Shown here: piece by piece, positions 25,141 through 33,272 of the stretch
Position numbering within the stretch: position 1 is the stretch's first letter
Layout of the letters: each line of letters begins with the position of its first letter
NCBI RefSeq assembly: GCF_013032005.1
Contig: NZ_WQBE01000004.1
Span: 124,001 to 188,000 of the forward strand
Length of the DNA: 64,000 bases
Origin: Ruegeria atlantica
GTDB lineage: Bacteria > Pseudomonadota > Alphaproteobacteria > Rhodobacterales > Rhodobacteraceae
Reading direction: 5' to 3'
Translations under genes and position numbers: made by a program
The notes under the pieces: model-generated
What the model saw: the letters and a program-made list of their open reading frames with translations, nothing else
The model's database searches: none
What the model was told of the DNA's origin: nothing

Positions 25141-25591
25141 TATCACGGCGTGCAGCGAAGAAGGCTCTCAGAAGATCGGCGGCTTCTTGAGCTGCGATGC
25201 CGTCGTAAATCTCGGGGACATGGTGCGCCTGTGTGTGGGTGAAAACCCGCGCGCCATGTGCCACACCGCCAGATTTCGGATCGGCAGCCCCATAATAAAT
25301 GCGCCGGATACGCGCCGCGGCCAAAGCTGCCGCGCACATTGCGCAGGGTTCCAGCGTGACGTAAAGGTCATGATCCGGCAGCCGTTCAGACCCGGCCTCG
25401 GCACAGGCTGTGCGCAGGGCCAGAATCTCGGCATGGGCAGTGGGATCATTCATTTCGCGTGTCCGGTTACCCGCCGCAGCCACGATCCGGCCGTCAGGCG
25501 CGACAATTACGGCCCCAACCGGAACCTCTCCGCGATCTGCCGCAGCGCGCGCCTCGACCAACGCCTTATCCATATGTGATTTGAACGTCAT
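25130..25591 (-). CDS. tadA: tRNA-specific adenosine deaminase
   Basis: 153 residues. It converts A34 to inosine in the wobble position of tRNA-Arg(ACG). The zinc-dependent cytidine-deaminase fold shows H53-A-E55 (AHAEILALR) and PCAMC with C83 and C86 as zinc ligands. VPVGAVIV precedes them in the usual place. Length is typical. The gene is divergent from the pseudouridine synthase gene; a longer upstream frame of that synthase would overlap it antisense and is rejected. Confidence 0.95.
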   Translation of the reverse strand: MTFKSHMDKALVEARAAADRGEVPVGAVIVAPDGRIVAAAGNRTREMNDPTAHAEILALRTACAEAGSERLPDHDLYVTLEPCAMCAAALAAARIRRIYYGAADPKSGGVAHGARVFTHTQAHHVPEIYDGIAAQEAADLLRAFFAARRDIKE

Positions 25592-25652
25592 GCCTCTGAC
25601 TGCATCAGAAACCTGTCTTTCGCAAGCGGGCGGGATGCGCTATGGGCTGCGG

Positions 25653-26462
25653 ATGACAAAAACCCCTCCTCCCGGCGACCGGATCGCCAAAGTGCTGGCC
25701 CGCGCGGGCGTTGCCTCGCGCCGTGAAGCGGAACGCATGATCGAAGCTGGCCGCGTGGCAGTGAATGGCAAGCTTATTGATAGCCCAGCCCTAAACGTGA
25801 CCGCCAAAGACAAGATCGTCGTCGACGGCAAACCTGTGTCGGAACCTGAACCCTCGCGTCTGTGGCTGTATCACAAGCCGTCCGGTCTGGTGACAACGAC
25901 CCGCGACGAAAAAGGCCGCGCCACCATTTTCGACAACCTGCCCGAGGATATGCCCCGCGTCATGAGCGTGGGTCGGCTTGACCTGAATTCCGAAGGGTTG
26001 CTGCTACTGACCAATGACGGCGGCATCAAACGCAAGCTTGAGCTGCCTTCGACCGGTTGGCTGCGCAAATACCGTGTTCGTGTGAATGGCCGCCCCAAGG
26101 ACGAAGACTTTGCGCCGCTGCGCAAGGGGCTTGTGATCGACGGAGAACGCTTTCTGCCGATGGACGTGTCTCTGGACCGCCAGCAAGGCGCAAACGCATG
26201 GCTAACCATCGGCCTGCGCGAAGGCAAGAACCGTGAGATTCGCCGCGCAATGGAGGATATCGGCTATGCCGTGAACCGCCTGCTACGGGTATCTTACGGA
26301 CCGTTCCAGCTGGGCAGTCTGAAACCCGGCGAGGTTGAAGAGATCCGCCGCCGCGTTATGCGCGACCAACTGGGGCTGGACGCTGAGCCCGAAACCAAAC
26401 CCAAACGCCCTGCTCGTCCGCAACGAAAACGACCGCCGGTCGGCAAGAAATCTCGCAAGTGA
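25653..26462 (+). CDS. rRNA pseudouridine synthase, RsuA/RluB family
   Basis: 269 residues from the ATG giving MTKTPPPGDRIAKVL; an ATG six codons upstream is a weaker alternative. An N-terminal S4 RNA-binding domain covers about residues 9-55 (IAKVLARAGVASRREAERMI). The catalytic Asp is D110 in SVGRLDLNSEGLLLLTNDG. Later segments KYRVRVNGRP and GKNREIRRAMEDIGYAVNRLLR are those of RluB. A lysine/arginine-rich tail ends the protein, as is common in alphaproteobacterial members. It probably modifies U2605-equivalent of 23S rRNA. Confidence 0.92.
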   Translation: MTKTPPPGDRIAKVLARAGVASRREAERMIEAGRVAVNGKLIDSPALNVTAKDKIVVDGKPVSEPEPSRLWLYHKPSGLVTTTRDEKGRATIFDNLPEDMPRVMSVGRLDLNSEGLLLLTNDGGIKRKLELPSTGWLRKYRVRVNGRPKDEDFAPLRKGLVIDGERFLPMDVSLDRQQGANAWLTIGLREGKNREIRRAMEDIGYAVNRLLRVSYGPFQLGSLKPGEVEEIRRRVMRDQLGLDAEPETKPKRPARPQRKRPPVGKKSRK

Positions 26463-26543
26463 CGCGGGTTTAGCAACCTTCCCCCTAGCGCCAAGCCCAC
26501 GTATCGCCTAAATTTTCCGTAAGTTATTCCACGGGGGAACGCC

Positions 26544-26633
26544 ATGTCAGGGACCGGAGTGCAAAAACTGGCCTATGCGGCCCTTCTTGTACTGATGTTT
26601 GGTGTTTGCACCGGCGTGCTGGGGGGCCTGTAG
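26544..26633 (+). CDS. 29-residue hydrophobic peptide ORF heading the XpaC-TelA operon
   Basis: An ATG preceded by ACGGGGGAACGCC opens a 29-residue frame, MSGTGVQKLAYAALLVLMFG and then VCTGVLGGL, with a single hydrophobic span. Its stop codon lies three bases before the xpaC-like start, so it would be translationally coupled. It resembles the very short membrane peptides that often precede membrane-protein operons. The frame is too short to rule out chance. Confidence 0.5.
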   Translation: MSGTGVQKLAYAALLVLMFGVCTGVLGGL

Positions 26634-26636
26634 CGC

Positions 26637-27551
26637 ATGGCTAAGCGGTATGGCGGAAAATTCAGCCCCGAAGGCGGCAGCTCTGACGACGACCAACCGC
26701 AGCGCGGGCAATTTCATGGCGCGCGCGTCGAACCGGCAGGTGCGCGGGCCAATATCCTGTTTCTGCCTGCCATTCCCCTGGTGTTTCTGTCGCTGAACGA
26801 TGGTGCAGTCGGGATGACGATTGGGCTGGTCGCCGCTGGCCTGCTGACCGCCGCTGCCTTTCTGTTGCGCGAAGGGTTGCGCGCCGAGGCCGAATTTAAC
26901 ACACGTCGCACCGCGCGACGCCCGGCCTTTCCACGCAAGATTTTCGCTAGCGTGTTGACCGGTATTGGTGTCGCTGTGGCCGCGTACCGGACGGAATACC
27001 TGGATGCCGAAACTGCTGCTCAGGCCGGCCTGCTGGCCCCGATCCTGTTCGGGGTGGTGGCAACGGTCCTGCATTCCGTGTCCTTCGGTCTGGACCCGAT
27101 GAAAGACAAGGGCATGGAAGGGATCGATACCTTTCAGCAAGACCGCGTGGCCCGTGTGGTTGAAGATGCCGAAACCCATCTGACCGAGATGACCGACGCC
27201 ATCAAACGTGCGGGCGACCGCCGGATCGAGGCGCGCGTCGAACGGTTTCAGGACACCGCCCGCGATCTGTTTCGCACGGTCGAAGAAGACCCACGCGATC
27301 TGGCCGGTGCCCGCAAATACCTGACCGTCTACCTAGAGGGTGCCCGTGATGCGACGGTGAAATTTGCCGATGTCTATGCCCGCACACGGGATGCGCAGGC
27401 ATTGGCTGACTATTCGTCCCTGCTGGACGATCTGGAACAGAATTTCGCTGCCCGCACCCGCAAGATGTTATTGGATGACCGTAGTGATCTGACGGTCGAA
27501 ATTGACGTGTTGCGCGAACGGCTGCAGCGCGAAGGCGTCCGGTTGGACTAA
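26637..27551 (+). CDS. XpaC-like protein (5-bromo-4-chloroindolyl phosphate hydrolysis family)
   Basis: 304 residues. Two or three membrane segments lie at about residues 35-70 and 95-145, after a hydrophilic N-terminus (KRYGGKFSPEGGSSDDDQPQ). The C-terminal half is helical and charged: GDRRIEARVERFQDTARDLFRTVEEDPRDLAGARKYLTVYLEGA, matching the XpaC helical domain. The family name comes from a Bacillus gene effect on indicator hydrolysis; real activity is unproven. XpaC is commonly next to TelA, as here (30-bp gap), and the pair is probably a membrane-associated complex. Confidence 0.85.
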   Translation: MAKRYGGKFSPEGGSSDDDQPQRGQFHGARVEPAGARANILFLPAIPLVFLSLNDGAVGMTIGLVAAGLLTAAAFLLREGLRAEAEFNTRRTARRPAFPRKIFASVLTGIGVAVAAYRTEYLDAETAAQAGLLAPILFGVVATVLHSVSFGLDPMKDKGMEGIDTFQQDRVARVVEDAETHLTEMTDAIKRAGDRRIEARVERFQDTARDLFRTVEEDPRDLAGARKYLTVYLEGARDATVKFADVYARTRDAQALADYSSLLDDLEQNFAARTRKMLLDDRSDLTVEIDVLRERLQREGVRLD

Positions 27552-27581
27552 CCGGCCCATTTTTTGAGAAAGGATTACCCC

Positions 27582-28772
27582 ATGTCCGATGAGATCAAGA
27601 ACAAGGCGGTCGAAGCAGAAACGCTGGTACAGGAAGTGACCGCCGTTGCGTTGCCTGAACCCACGGCCGAAGTCATCTCGCTGGAAGACGCAGACGACCC
27701 TGTCGGCGCTGAAATCCGCAAACGCATGGACGAGCTGGATATGAGCAACACGAATTCGATCGTATCATTCGGTTCGTCCGCTCAGGCAGAATTGCAGGAA
27801 ATCAGCCAGGCCATGCTGGCAGATGTGCGCAACAAGGATGTGGGGCCCGCTGGTGACAGCCTGCGCGATATCGTCACCTCGATCCGGGGCTTTTCGGTTA
27901 GTGAACTGGATGTGCGCCGTGAACGCAGCTGGTGGGAAAAGCTGATCGGCAAAGCTGCGCCCTTCGCCAAGTTTACCGCACAATACGAAGAAGTTCAGAG
28001 CCAGATCGACAGGATCACTGACGACTTGCTGGGTCATGAACACACGCTGTTGAAAGATATCAAGTCACTGGACTTGCTGTATGAAAAGACCCTTGGGTTT
28101 TACGATGAGCTGGCGCTTTATATCGCGGCGGGCGAGGAAAAGCTGACTGAACTGGACAGCCAGGATATCCCTGAAAAAGAGGCTGAGGTTCAGGCTGCGC
28201 CCGAGGATCAACAAGTGATGAAAGCGCAGGAGCTGCGCGACATGCGCGCTGCGCGGGACGATCTGGAACGCCGCGTGCATGACTTGAAACTGACGCGGCA
28301 GGTGACAATGCAATCGTTGCCCTCGATCCGGTTGGTTCAGGAGAACGACAAGTCGTTGGTGACCAAGATCAACTCGACGCTGGTTAATACTGTACCACTG
28401 TGGGAAACCCAGCTGGCCCAAGCCGTGACCATCCAACGCAGCGCCGAGGCCGCCTCGGCCGTGCGCGATGCAAATGACCTGACCAACGAATTGCTGACTT
28501 CGAATGCTGCGAACTTGCGTGAATCGAACAAGATGATCCGCGAGGAAATGGAACGCGGCGTGTTCGATATCGAAGCGGTCAAACAAGCCAATGCCGACCT
28601 GATCGGCACCATCAATGAAAGTCTGGCCATTGCCGACGAGGGCAAGGCCAAGCGTGCCGCCGCTGAGCAAGAGCTTCAGAAGATGGAGGCAGAACTGCGC
28701 GATACGCTGGCCGCGGCCAAAGCCCGCAAGGATGGTATTGGCGACAATGCCGGTACGGCAGTACCGGGCTGA
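27582..28772 (+). CDS. Toxic anion resistance protein, TelA/KlaA family
   Basis: 396 residues from the ATG giving MSDEIKNKAVEAE, preceded by AAAGGATTACCCC. Predicted to be almost wholly alpha-helical and coiled. TelA features are SIVSFGSSAQAELQEISQAML near residue 60, WWEKLIGKAAPFAKFTAQYEEVQSQIDRITDDL near 122, and the repeated SLPSIRLVQENDKSLVTKINSTLVNTVPLWETQLAQ near 248. The family was named from plasmid tellurite resistance; in chromosomes it is linked to envelope stress. Its helical nature recalls PspA-like scaffolds, but homology is not implied. Confidence 0.92.
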   Translation: MSDEIKNKAVEAETLVQEVTAVALPEPTAEVISLEDADDPVGAEIRKRMDELDMSNTNSIVSFGSSAQAELQEISQAMLADVRNKDVGPAGDSLRDIVTSIRGFSVSELDVRRERSWWEKLIGKAAPFAKFTAQYEEVQSQIDRITDDLLGHEHTLLKDIKSLDLLYEKTLGFYDELALYIAAGEEKLTELDSQDIPEKEAEVQAAPEDQQVMKAQELRDMRAARDDLERRVHDLKLTRQVTMQSLPSIRLVQENDKSLVTKINSTLVNTVPLWETQLAQAVTIQRSAEAASAVRDANDLTNELLTSNAANLRESNKMIREEMERGVFDIEAVKQANADLIGTINESLAIADEGKAKRAAAEQELQKMEAELRDTLAAAKARKDGIGDNAGTAVPG

Positions 28773-28785
28773 CGGCGGGCGAAGG

Positions 28786-29742
28786 GTGCGGTTTTCGGGA
28801 TATCTGAAGCCGGTCATGGGCTTTCTATTGCTATTGGCTCTGGCCAATTGCGATGAAACGCTGACATCCTCTGTCGTTCCGCAACCGCGCCCAGAGGCAC
28901 TGGCGCCTGCCGCCAATGCCTATGTCCCCCCATCCGCTGCCAGTCAGGACCTGGCCCGGTTCTATCAGCGGGTCGAGCGAGATCTGCTGACCCGCGGTTT
29001 GCTGCGAACAGACGGAGGAGGCCCAGACACACCGTATGACGCTGATGATTTAGCTCGCAATTTTGGCAAAATTGCTTTCATCAACGAACACTCCGGCAAA
29101 TCCGCCGCATTTGTCAGCGGCCCGAGCGAGATTAAGTTAAATCGCTGGAAGAGCCCGATCCGCATCAGGACTGAGTTTGGTCCGAGCGTTTCTATGGAAA
29201 GCCGCGAAGCTGATCGGCAAACCATTCAAAACTATGCCAAACGGCTGCAAAAAGCGACCGGGCACAACGTTCGAAGTGTAAATGGTGACGGGAACTTTCT
29301 TGTTTTCATAGCAGGTCAGGACGACGTGGCTTACGCTCAGGATAGATTAAAATCACTTGTTCCGGGTATCCCTGATGACAGGTTGAATTTGCTGAGGACG
29401 CTGGACCGGCCGTTTTATTGTTTTGTCTTTACGTTTTCCGGCCAAGAAGACACCAATACCGTAATCCGTGCCGTAGCTTACATACGTGCAGAACTACCCA
29501 ATCTGCTGCGGTTGAGTTGCATCCACGAAGAAATAGCGCAGGGACTTGGCCTTCCAAACGACAGCCCCGCAGCGCGGCCTTCGATTTTCAACGACGATGA
29601 TGAGTTTGCGCTGCTGACCAGCCATGACGAAAAACTACTGACCATGCTTTACGACCCGCGCCTTCAGCCCGGGGTGACGGCGGATGACGCCCGCCCCGTG
29701 GTGCGGATCATTGCACGCGAATTGATGGGCCAGCAGCTCTGA
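28786..29742 (+). CDS. DUF2927 domain protein, probably exported
   Basis: 318 residues from a GTG 13 bp after the TelA stop; an ATG ten codons later is the alternative start. The N-terminal hydrophobic stretch GFLLLLALANC could be a lipoprotein signal, though Asn at -1 is unusual. The DUF2927 domain occupies about residues 75-300: GKIAFINEHSGKSAAFVSGP, IRIRTEFGPSVSMESREADRQ, then CIHEEIAQGLGLPNDSP, in which HEEIAQ resembles a metalloprotease HExxH-like site (HEEIAQGLG). Peptidase activity is only a guess. In this operon it would sit in the periplasm opposite the cytoplasmic TelA/SPFH proteins. Confidence 0.82.
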   Translation: MRFSGYLKPVMGFLLLLALANCDETLTSSVVPQPRPEALAPAANAYVPPSAASQDLARFYQRVERDLLTRGLLRTDGGGPDTPYDADDLARNFGKIAFINEHSGKSAAFVSGPSEIKLNRWKSPIRIRTEFGPSVSMESREADRQTIQNYAKRLQKATGHNVRSVNGDGNFLVFIAGQDDVAYAQDRLKSLVPGIPDDRLNLLRTLDRPFYCFVFTFSGQEDTNTVIRAVAYIRAELPNLLRLSCIHEEIAQGLGLPNDSPAARPSIFNDDDEFALLTSHDEKLLTMLYDPRLQPGVTADDARPVVRIIARELMGQQL

Positions 29743-29764
29743 GCCCAAGGAAAGGAGACCCCAA

Positions 29765-30913
29765 ATGGGTATTTTCGATTTTCTGACCGGAGAATTTATT
29801 GATGTCATTCACTGGGTCGACGACACCCGAGATACGATGGTCTGGCGGTTCGAGCGTGAGGGCCATGAAATCAAGTACGGCGCTAAGCTGACGGTGCGCG
29901 AAGGTCAAGCCGCCGTGTTCGTGCATGAAGGGCAGTTGGCGGATGTGTTCACGCCGGGTCTCTATATGCTTGAAACCAACAATATGCCGATCATGACGAC
30001 CTTGCAGCACTGGGATCATGGCTTTCAGTCGCCCTTCAAGTCCGAGATCTATTTCGTCAATACGACCCGGTTCAATGACCTGAAATGGGGCACCAAGAAC
30101 CCGATCATGCTGCGGGATCCCGAATTCGGCCCGACGCGCATCCGGGCTTTTGGTACTTATACAGTACGGGTAAAGGATGCCGCGAAGTTCCTGATCGAGA
30201 TCGTTGGCACCGACGGTGAATTCACGATGGATGAGATCAGCTTTCAGATCCGCAACATCATCGTGCAGGAATTCAGCCGAGTGATCGCCGGATCAGGCAT
30301 TCCGGTTCTGGACATGGCCGCAAACACCGCCGATCTGGGCAAGCTGATTGCAGCCGAGGTTTCCCCAGTGCTGGATGGCTACGGTCTGGAGATGCCGGAA
30401 TTCTACATTGAAAATATCTCACTTCCGCCTGCAGTTGAGGCGGCATTGGATAAGCGCACTTCGATGGGGTTGGCGGGCGATCTGGGTAAGTTTACCCAAT
30501 ATTCAGCAGCCGAGGCGATGACAGCCGCGGCCAACAACCCCGGTCAAGGCGGCGGCATGGGCGCCGGGCTTGGCATGGGTATGGGAATGGCCATGGCGCA
30601 ACAGATGTCGAATATGGCAGCGGGTCAACCCAGCGGCCCGTGGGGCAGTTCCGCCCCCGCTGCACCGCAACCGGCAGCACATGCCGCACCGCCACCTCCA
30701 CCTCCGGTCGAACATGTGTGGCATATCGCGGTGGACGGGCAAACCAGTGGGCCGTTCTCAAAAGCCAAGATGGGACGTATGGCAACGGACGGAGAGATCA
30801 CCCGCGACACCCATGTCTGGACCGCCGGTCAGGACGGTTGGAAAAAGGCCGGAGACGTGCAGGAACTGGCGCAGCTGTTCACCATACTGCCGCCGCCACC
30901 GCCTGGAGCCTAA
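29765..30913 (+). CDS. SPFH-domain protein with C-terminal GYF_2 domain (YdjI-like)
   Basis: 382 residues, preceded by GGAAAGGAGACCCCAA. Residues about 1-245 are the SPFH/virion-core-like domain, with VDDTRDTMVWRFEREGHEIKYG, PEFGPTRIRAFGTYTVRVKD and FYIENISLPPAVEAALDKRTSMG. A Gly/Met-rich linker (GGGMGAGLGMGMGMAMAQQM) and an Ala/Pro linker follow. The C-terminal 60 residues form a GYF_2 domain: WHIAVDGQTSGPFSKAKMGRM, then VWTAGQDGWKKA. Bacillus YdjI is the same SPFH type and recruits PspA-like proteins to stressed membranes. No transmembrane segment is present, so anchoring is by partner or amphipathic helix. Confidence 0.87.
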   Translation: MGIFDFLTGEFIDVIHWVDDTRDTMVWRFEREGHEIKYGAKLTVREGQAAVFVHEGQLADVFTPGLYMLETNNMPIMTTLQHWDHGFQSPFKSEIYFVNTTRFNDLKWGTKNPIMLRDPEFGPTRIRAFGTYTVRVKDAAKFLIEIVGTDGEFTMDEISFQIRNIIVQEFSRVIAGSGIPVLDMAANTADLGKLIAAEVSPVLDGYGLEMPEFYIENISLPPAVEAALDKRTSMGLAGDLGKFTQYSAAEAMTAAANNPGQGGGMGAGLGMGMGMAMAQQMSNMAAGQPSGPWGSSAPAAPQPAAHAAPPPPPPVEHVWHIAVDGQTSGPFSKAKMGRMATDGEITRDTHVWTAGQDGWKKAGDVQELAQLFTILPPPPPGA

Positions 30914-30948
30914 TGCGCCAGTCACCGGCGTAAGAATAAGGCTACACG

Positions 30949-32037
30949 ATGAACGAAGAACACAGATTTCCCTGCGAGCAATGCGGCTCTGACTACCGAT
31001 TCAACCCCGGCGATGGCAGCCTGACCTGTGACCATTGCGGGCATTCCGAAGCGATTGGCGCAGGCCCCTGGGGCGGTGCCAGTTTGAAAGAACTGGATTT
31101 CAACGCCGCCATCGCGGAACAGCTTCCGGACAGCGAGATCGAGGAAACGCGTGTTCTGTCCTGCCCCAATTGCGCGGCTCAGGTCGAGTTCGACCCCGCC
31201 ACCCATGCCGCCGAATGCCCGTTCTGCGCGACACCCGTAGTAACGGATACCGGCGTCAACCGGCATATCAAACCGCGCGGTGTGCTGCCCTTTGCGCTGG
31301 ATGAACGCACGGCGCACAAGGCGATGGGGGATTGGCTGGGACGGCTCTGGTTCGCGCCCAACGGGTTGAAAGAATATGCCCGAAAAGGTCGTAAAATGCA
31401 GGGAATCTATGTGCCGTATTGGACCTTTGATGCGGACACCACATCCAACTATCGCGGTGAGCGGGGCGTTGTTTATTACGAGACCCGCACCGTCATGCGC
31501 GACGGAAAGCGCGTACAACAGCAAGTGCCCAAGGTGCGGTGGTCTCCGAAATCCGGGCGGGTCGCGCGATTCTTTGACGACGTGTTGGTGCTGGCATCAC
31601 AGTCTTTGCCCAAAAGCTATACCGACGCATTGGAGCCCTGGGACCTGCCGGCGTTGGAACCTTATCAGCCAGAATATTTGGCCGGCTTCCGGGCCGAGGC
31701 CTACACCGTGGAACTACAGGAGGGTTACACCGAAGCCCGCGGGTACATGGCGCGGGTGATCGAACGCGACGTGCGCTTTGATATCGGTGGCGACCGTCAG
31801 CGGATACACGCGATTGACACCGATGTGCGAAACGTGACCTTCAAGCATATCCTGCTGCCGGTCTGGATGGCGGCCTACAAATACCGTGGGCAGACCTATC
31901 GGTTCGTCGTGAACGGACGCACGGGCCGCGTTCAGGGAGAGCGCCCCTGGTCCGCCAAAAAGATCACCATTGCCGTTGTACTGGGCCTGCTTGTAGCGGC
32001 AGGCGTCGGGTATCTGATGGCAACCGGCCAACAATGA
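30949..32037 (+). CDS. Double zinc-ribbon (TFIIB-type) membrane-anchored protein (YdjG-like)
   Basis: 362 residues. Two N-terminal zinc ribbons are visible: CEQCGSDYRFNPGD...CDHCGHSE at about residues 8-33, and CPNCAAQVEFDP...CPFCATPV at about 72-97. The middle domain has KMQGIYVPYWTFDADTTSNY and KVRWSPKSGRVARFFDDVLV, and the protein ends in one membrane helix (ITIAVVLGLLVAAGVGYLMA). Databases often mislabel this type as a primosomal or helicase-like protein. The architecture matches Bacillus YdjG, the partner of the SPFH protein YdjI. It ends the operon. Confidence 0.82.
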   Translation: MNEEHRFPCEQCGSDYRFNPGDGSLTCDHCGHSEAIGAGPWGGASLKELDFNAAIAEQLPDSEIEETRVLSCPNCAAQVEFDPATHAAECPFCATPVVTDTGVNRHIKPRGVLPFALDERTAHKAMGDWLGRLWFAPNGLKEYARKGRKMQGIYVPYWTFDADTTSNYRGERGVVYYETRTVMRDGKRVQQQVPKVRWSPKSGRVARFFDDVLVLASQSLPKSYTDALEPWDLPALEPYQPEYLAGFRAEAYTVELQEGYTEARGYMARVIERDVRFDIGGDRQRIHAIDTDVRNVTFKHILLPVWMAAYKYRGQTYRFVVNGRTGRVQGERPWSAKKITIAVVLGLLVAAGVGYLMATGQQ

Positions 32038-32096
32038 TAGAGCTGTCGGCAAGCCAATAAATCAGTCGATGTTAGCGCTTGAACTTCCCGCTGCGT

Positions 32097-32117
32097 GACG
32101 CCATCCTCCACGGCGTC
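32097..32117 (+). other. Hairpin between zinc-ribbon gene and nitroreductase
   Basis: GACGCC pairs with GGCGTC around a nine-base loop, with no T tract. It may be a weak transcript end or a leader structure; confidence is low. Confidence 0.3.
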
Positions 32118-32140
32118 GACGCCTAAGGGGAGAGGCCAGA

Positions 32141-32809
32141 GTGACACTATCCGATCTGAACCGGTTGCTGGCCTCGCGGTATTCCTGCCGGGCCTTTCGC
32201 CCCGATCCGGTGCCCAAGGATCAAATCAAACAAATCCTGAACAGCGCCGCGCGTGTGCCTAGCTGGTGCAACGCTCAACCCTGGCACGTCACTATCACCA
32301 GCGGCGCAGAAACAGACCGGTTTCGCACGGCAATACAGGCCGAGGCCGCAACCGGCACCCCCTGCCCCGACATTCCCTTTCCAACCTCTTATTCCGGTGT
32401 ATACCAAGATCGCCGTCGAACCTGTGGTTGGGCTTTGTACGAGGCTGTCGGGGTTGAGCGCGGTGACCGCACTGCTTCGGCTCGGCAGATGATGCAGAAT
32501 TTCTCTCTGTTCGGGGCACCCCATTGCGCCATCGTCACAAGCCCGGTCGAGCTTGGCACTTATGGCGCGCTGGATTGCGGCGGGTTCATCACCGCATTTT
32601 CACTGACCGCGCAGGCGCTTGGCATCGCCACAATCCCGCAGGCCGCACTTGCCACCTACAGCCCGTTCCTGCGTAGGTACTTCGATATCCCGGAAGACCG
32701 GTTGATTTTATGCGCGATTTCCTTTGGCTATGCGGATACAGATCATCCCGCCAACGGCTTTCGCACCGACCGCGCCGATCTCAGTGAGATCGTAAACTGG
32801 GTCGGATGA
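32141..32809 (+). CDS. Nitroreductase family protein
   Basis: 222 residues from a GTG preceded by GGGGAGAGGCCAGA. FMN-binding nitroreductase features are [22 protein letters not shown] near residue 11, [15 protein letters not shown] near residue 38, and [24 protein letters not shown] near residue 150. The family reduces nitro groups, quinones or flavins with NAD(P)H. The native substrate is not evident. It lies 103 bp after the zinc-ribbon gene and 25 bp before dtd, so it probably starts a separate small operon. Confidence 0.9.
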   Translation: MTLSDLNRLLASRYSCRAFRPDPVPKDQIKQILNSAARVPSWCNAQPWHVTITSGAETDRFRTAIQAEAATGTPCPDIPFPTSYSGVYQDRRRTCGWALYEAVGVERGDRTASARQMMQNFSLFGAPHCAIVTSPVELGTYGALDCGGFITAFSLTAQALGIATIPQAALATYSPFLRRYFDIPEDRLILCAISFGYADTDHPANGFRTDRADLSEIVNWVG

Positions 32810-32834
32810 CAAGCACACCAAGCGGAGAACAATT

Positions 32835-33272
32835 TTGCGCGCTGTTCTACAACGAGTTTCACGTGCCAACGTCTCGGTCGACGGTCAGGTGATCGGTCAG
32901 ACCGGACCGGGGTTGATGATTTTGATCTGTGCCATGCAAGGCGACGATGAAGCCAAGGCAGATCAGCTTGCCGCCAAGGTCTCCAAGCTGCGCATCTTCA
33001 AGGATGACGCCGGGAAAATGAACCGGTCCGTGAAAGATATCGAAGGGTCCGCGCTGGTGATCAGCCAGTTCACGCTGGCGGCCGATACCTCTCGCGGGAA
33101 CAGGCCGGGATTTTCCGAAGCCGCCGCACCGGATGTCGGCAAACATTTGTATGAGGTCTTTGCCCAGCGGTTGCAGGGGCATGGTGTGCCGGTAGAGACC
33201 GGACAATTCGGTGCTGATATGGCCGTGGAACTGGTCAATGACGGGCCCGTCACGATTTGGATGGAAAGCTGA
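32835..33272 (+). CDS. dtd: D-aminoacyl-tRNA deacylase
   Basis: 145 residues from a TTG, preceded by GCGGAGAAC; the TTG gives the canonical N-terminus (M)[16 protein letters not shown] and no ATG is in place. The enzyme hydrolyses D-amino acids from tRNA and also edits Gly-tRNA(Ala). Conserved motifs are [21 protein letters not shown], containing the family's SQFTL, and [25 protein letters not shown] with the invariant GP. The stop overlaps the ATG of the glycerate kinase (TGATG), implying coupling. Confidence 0.95.
   Translation: MRAVLQRVSRANVSVDGQVIGQTGPGLMILICAMQGDDEAKADQLAAKVSKLRIFKDDAGKMNRSVKDIEGSALVISQFTLAADTSRGNRPGFSEAAAPDVGKHLYEVFAQRLQGHGVPVETGQFGADMAVELVNDGPVTIWMES

Noticed and set aside
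25410..25652. Longer N-terminus for the pseudouridine synthase
   Set aside because: Would run antisense through tadA; the S4 domain starts just after the ATG at 25653.
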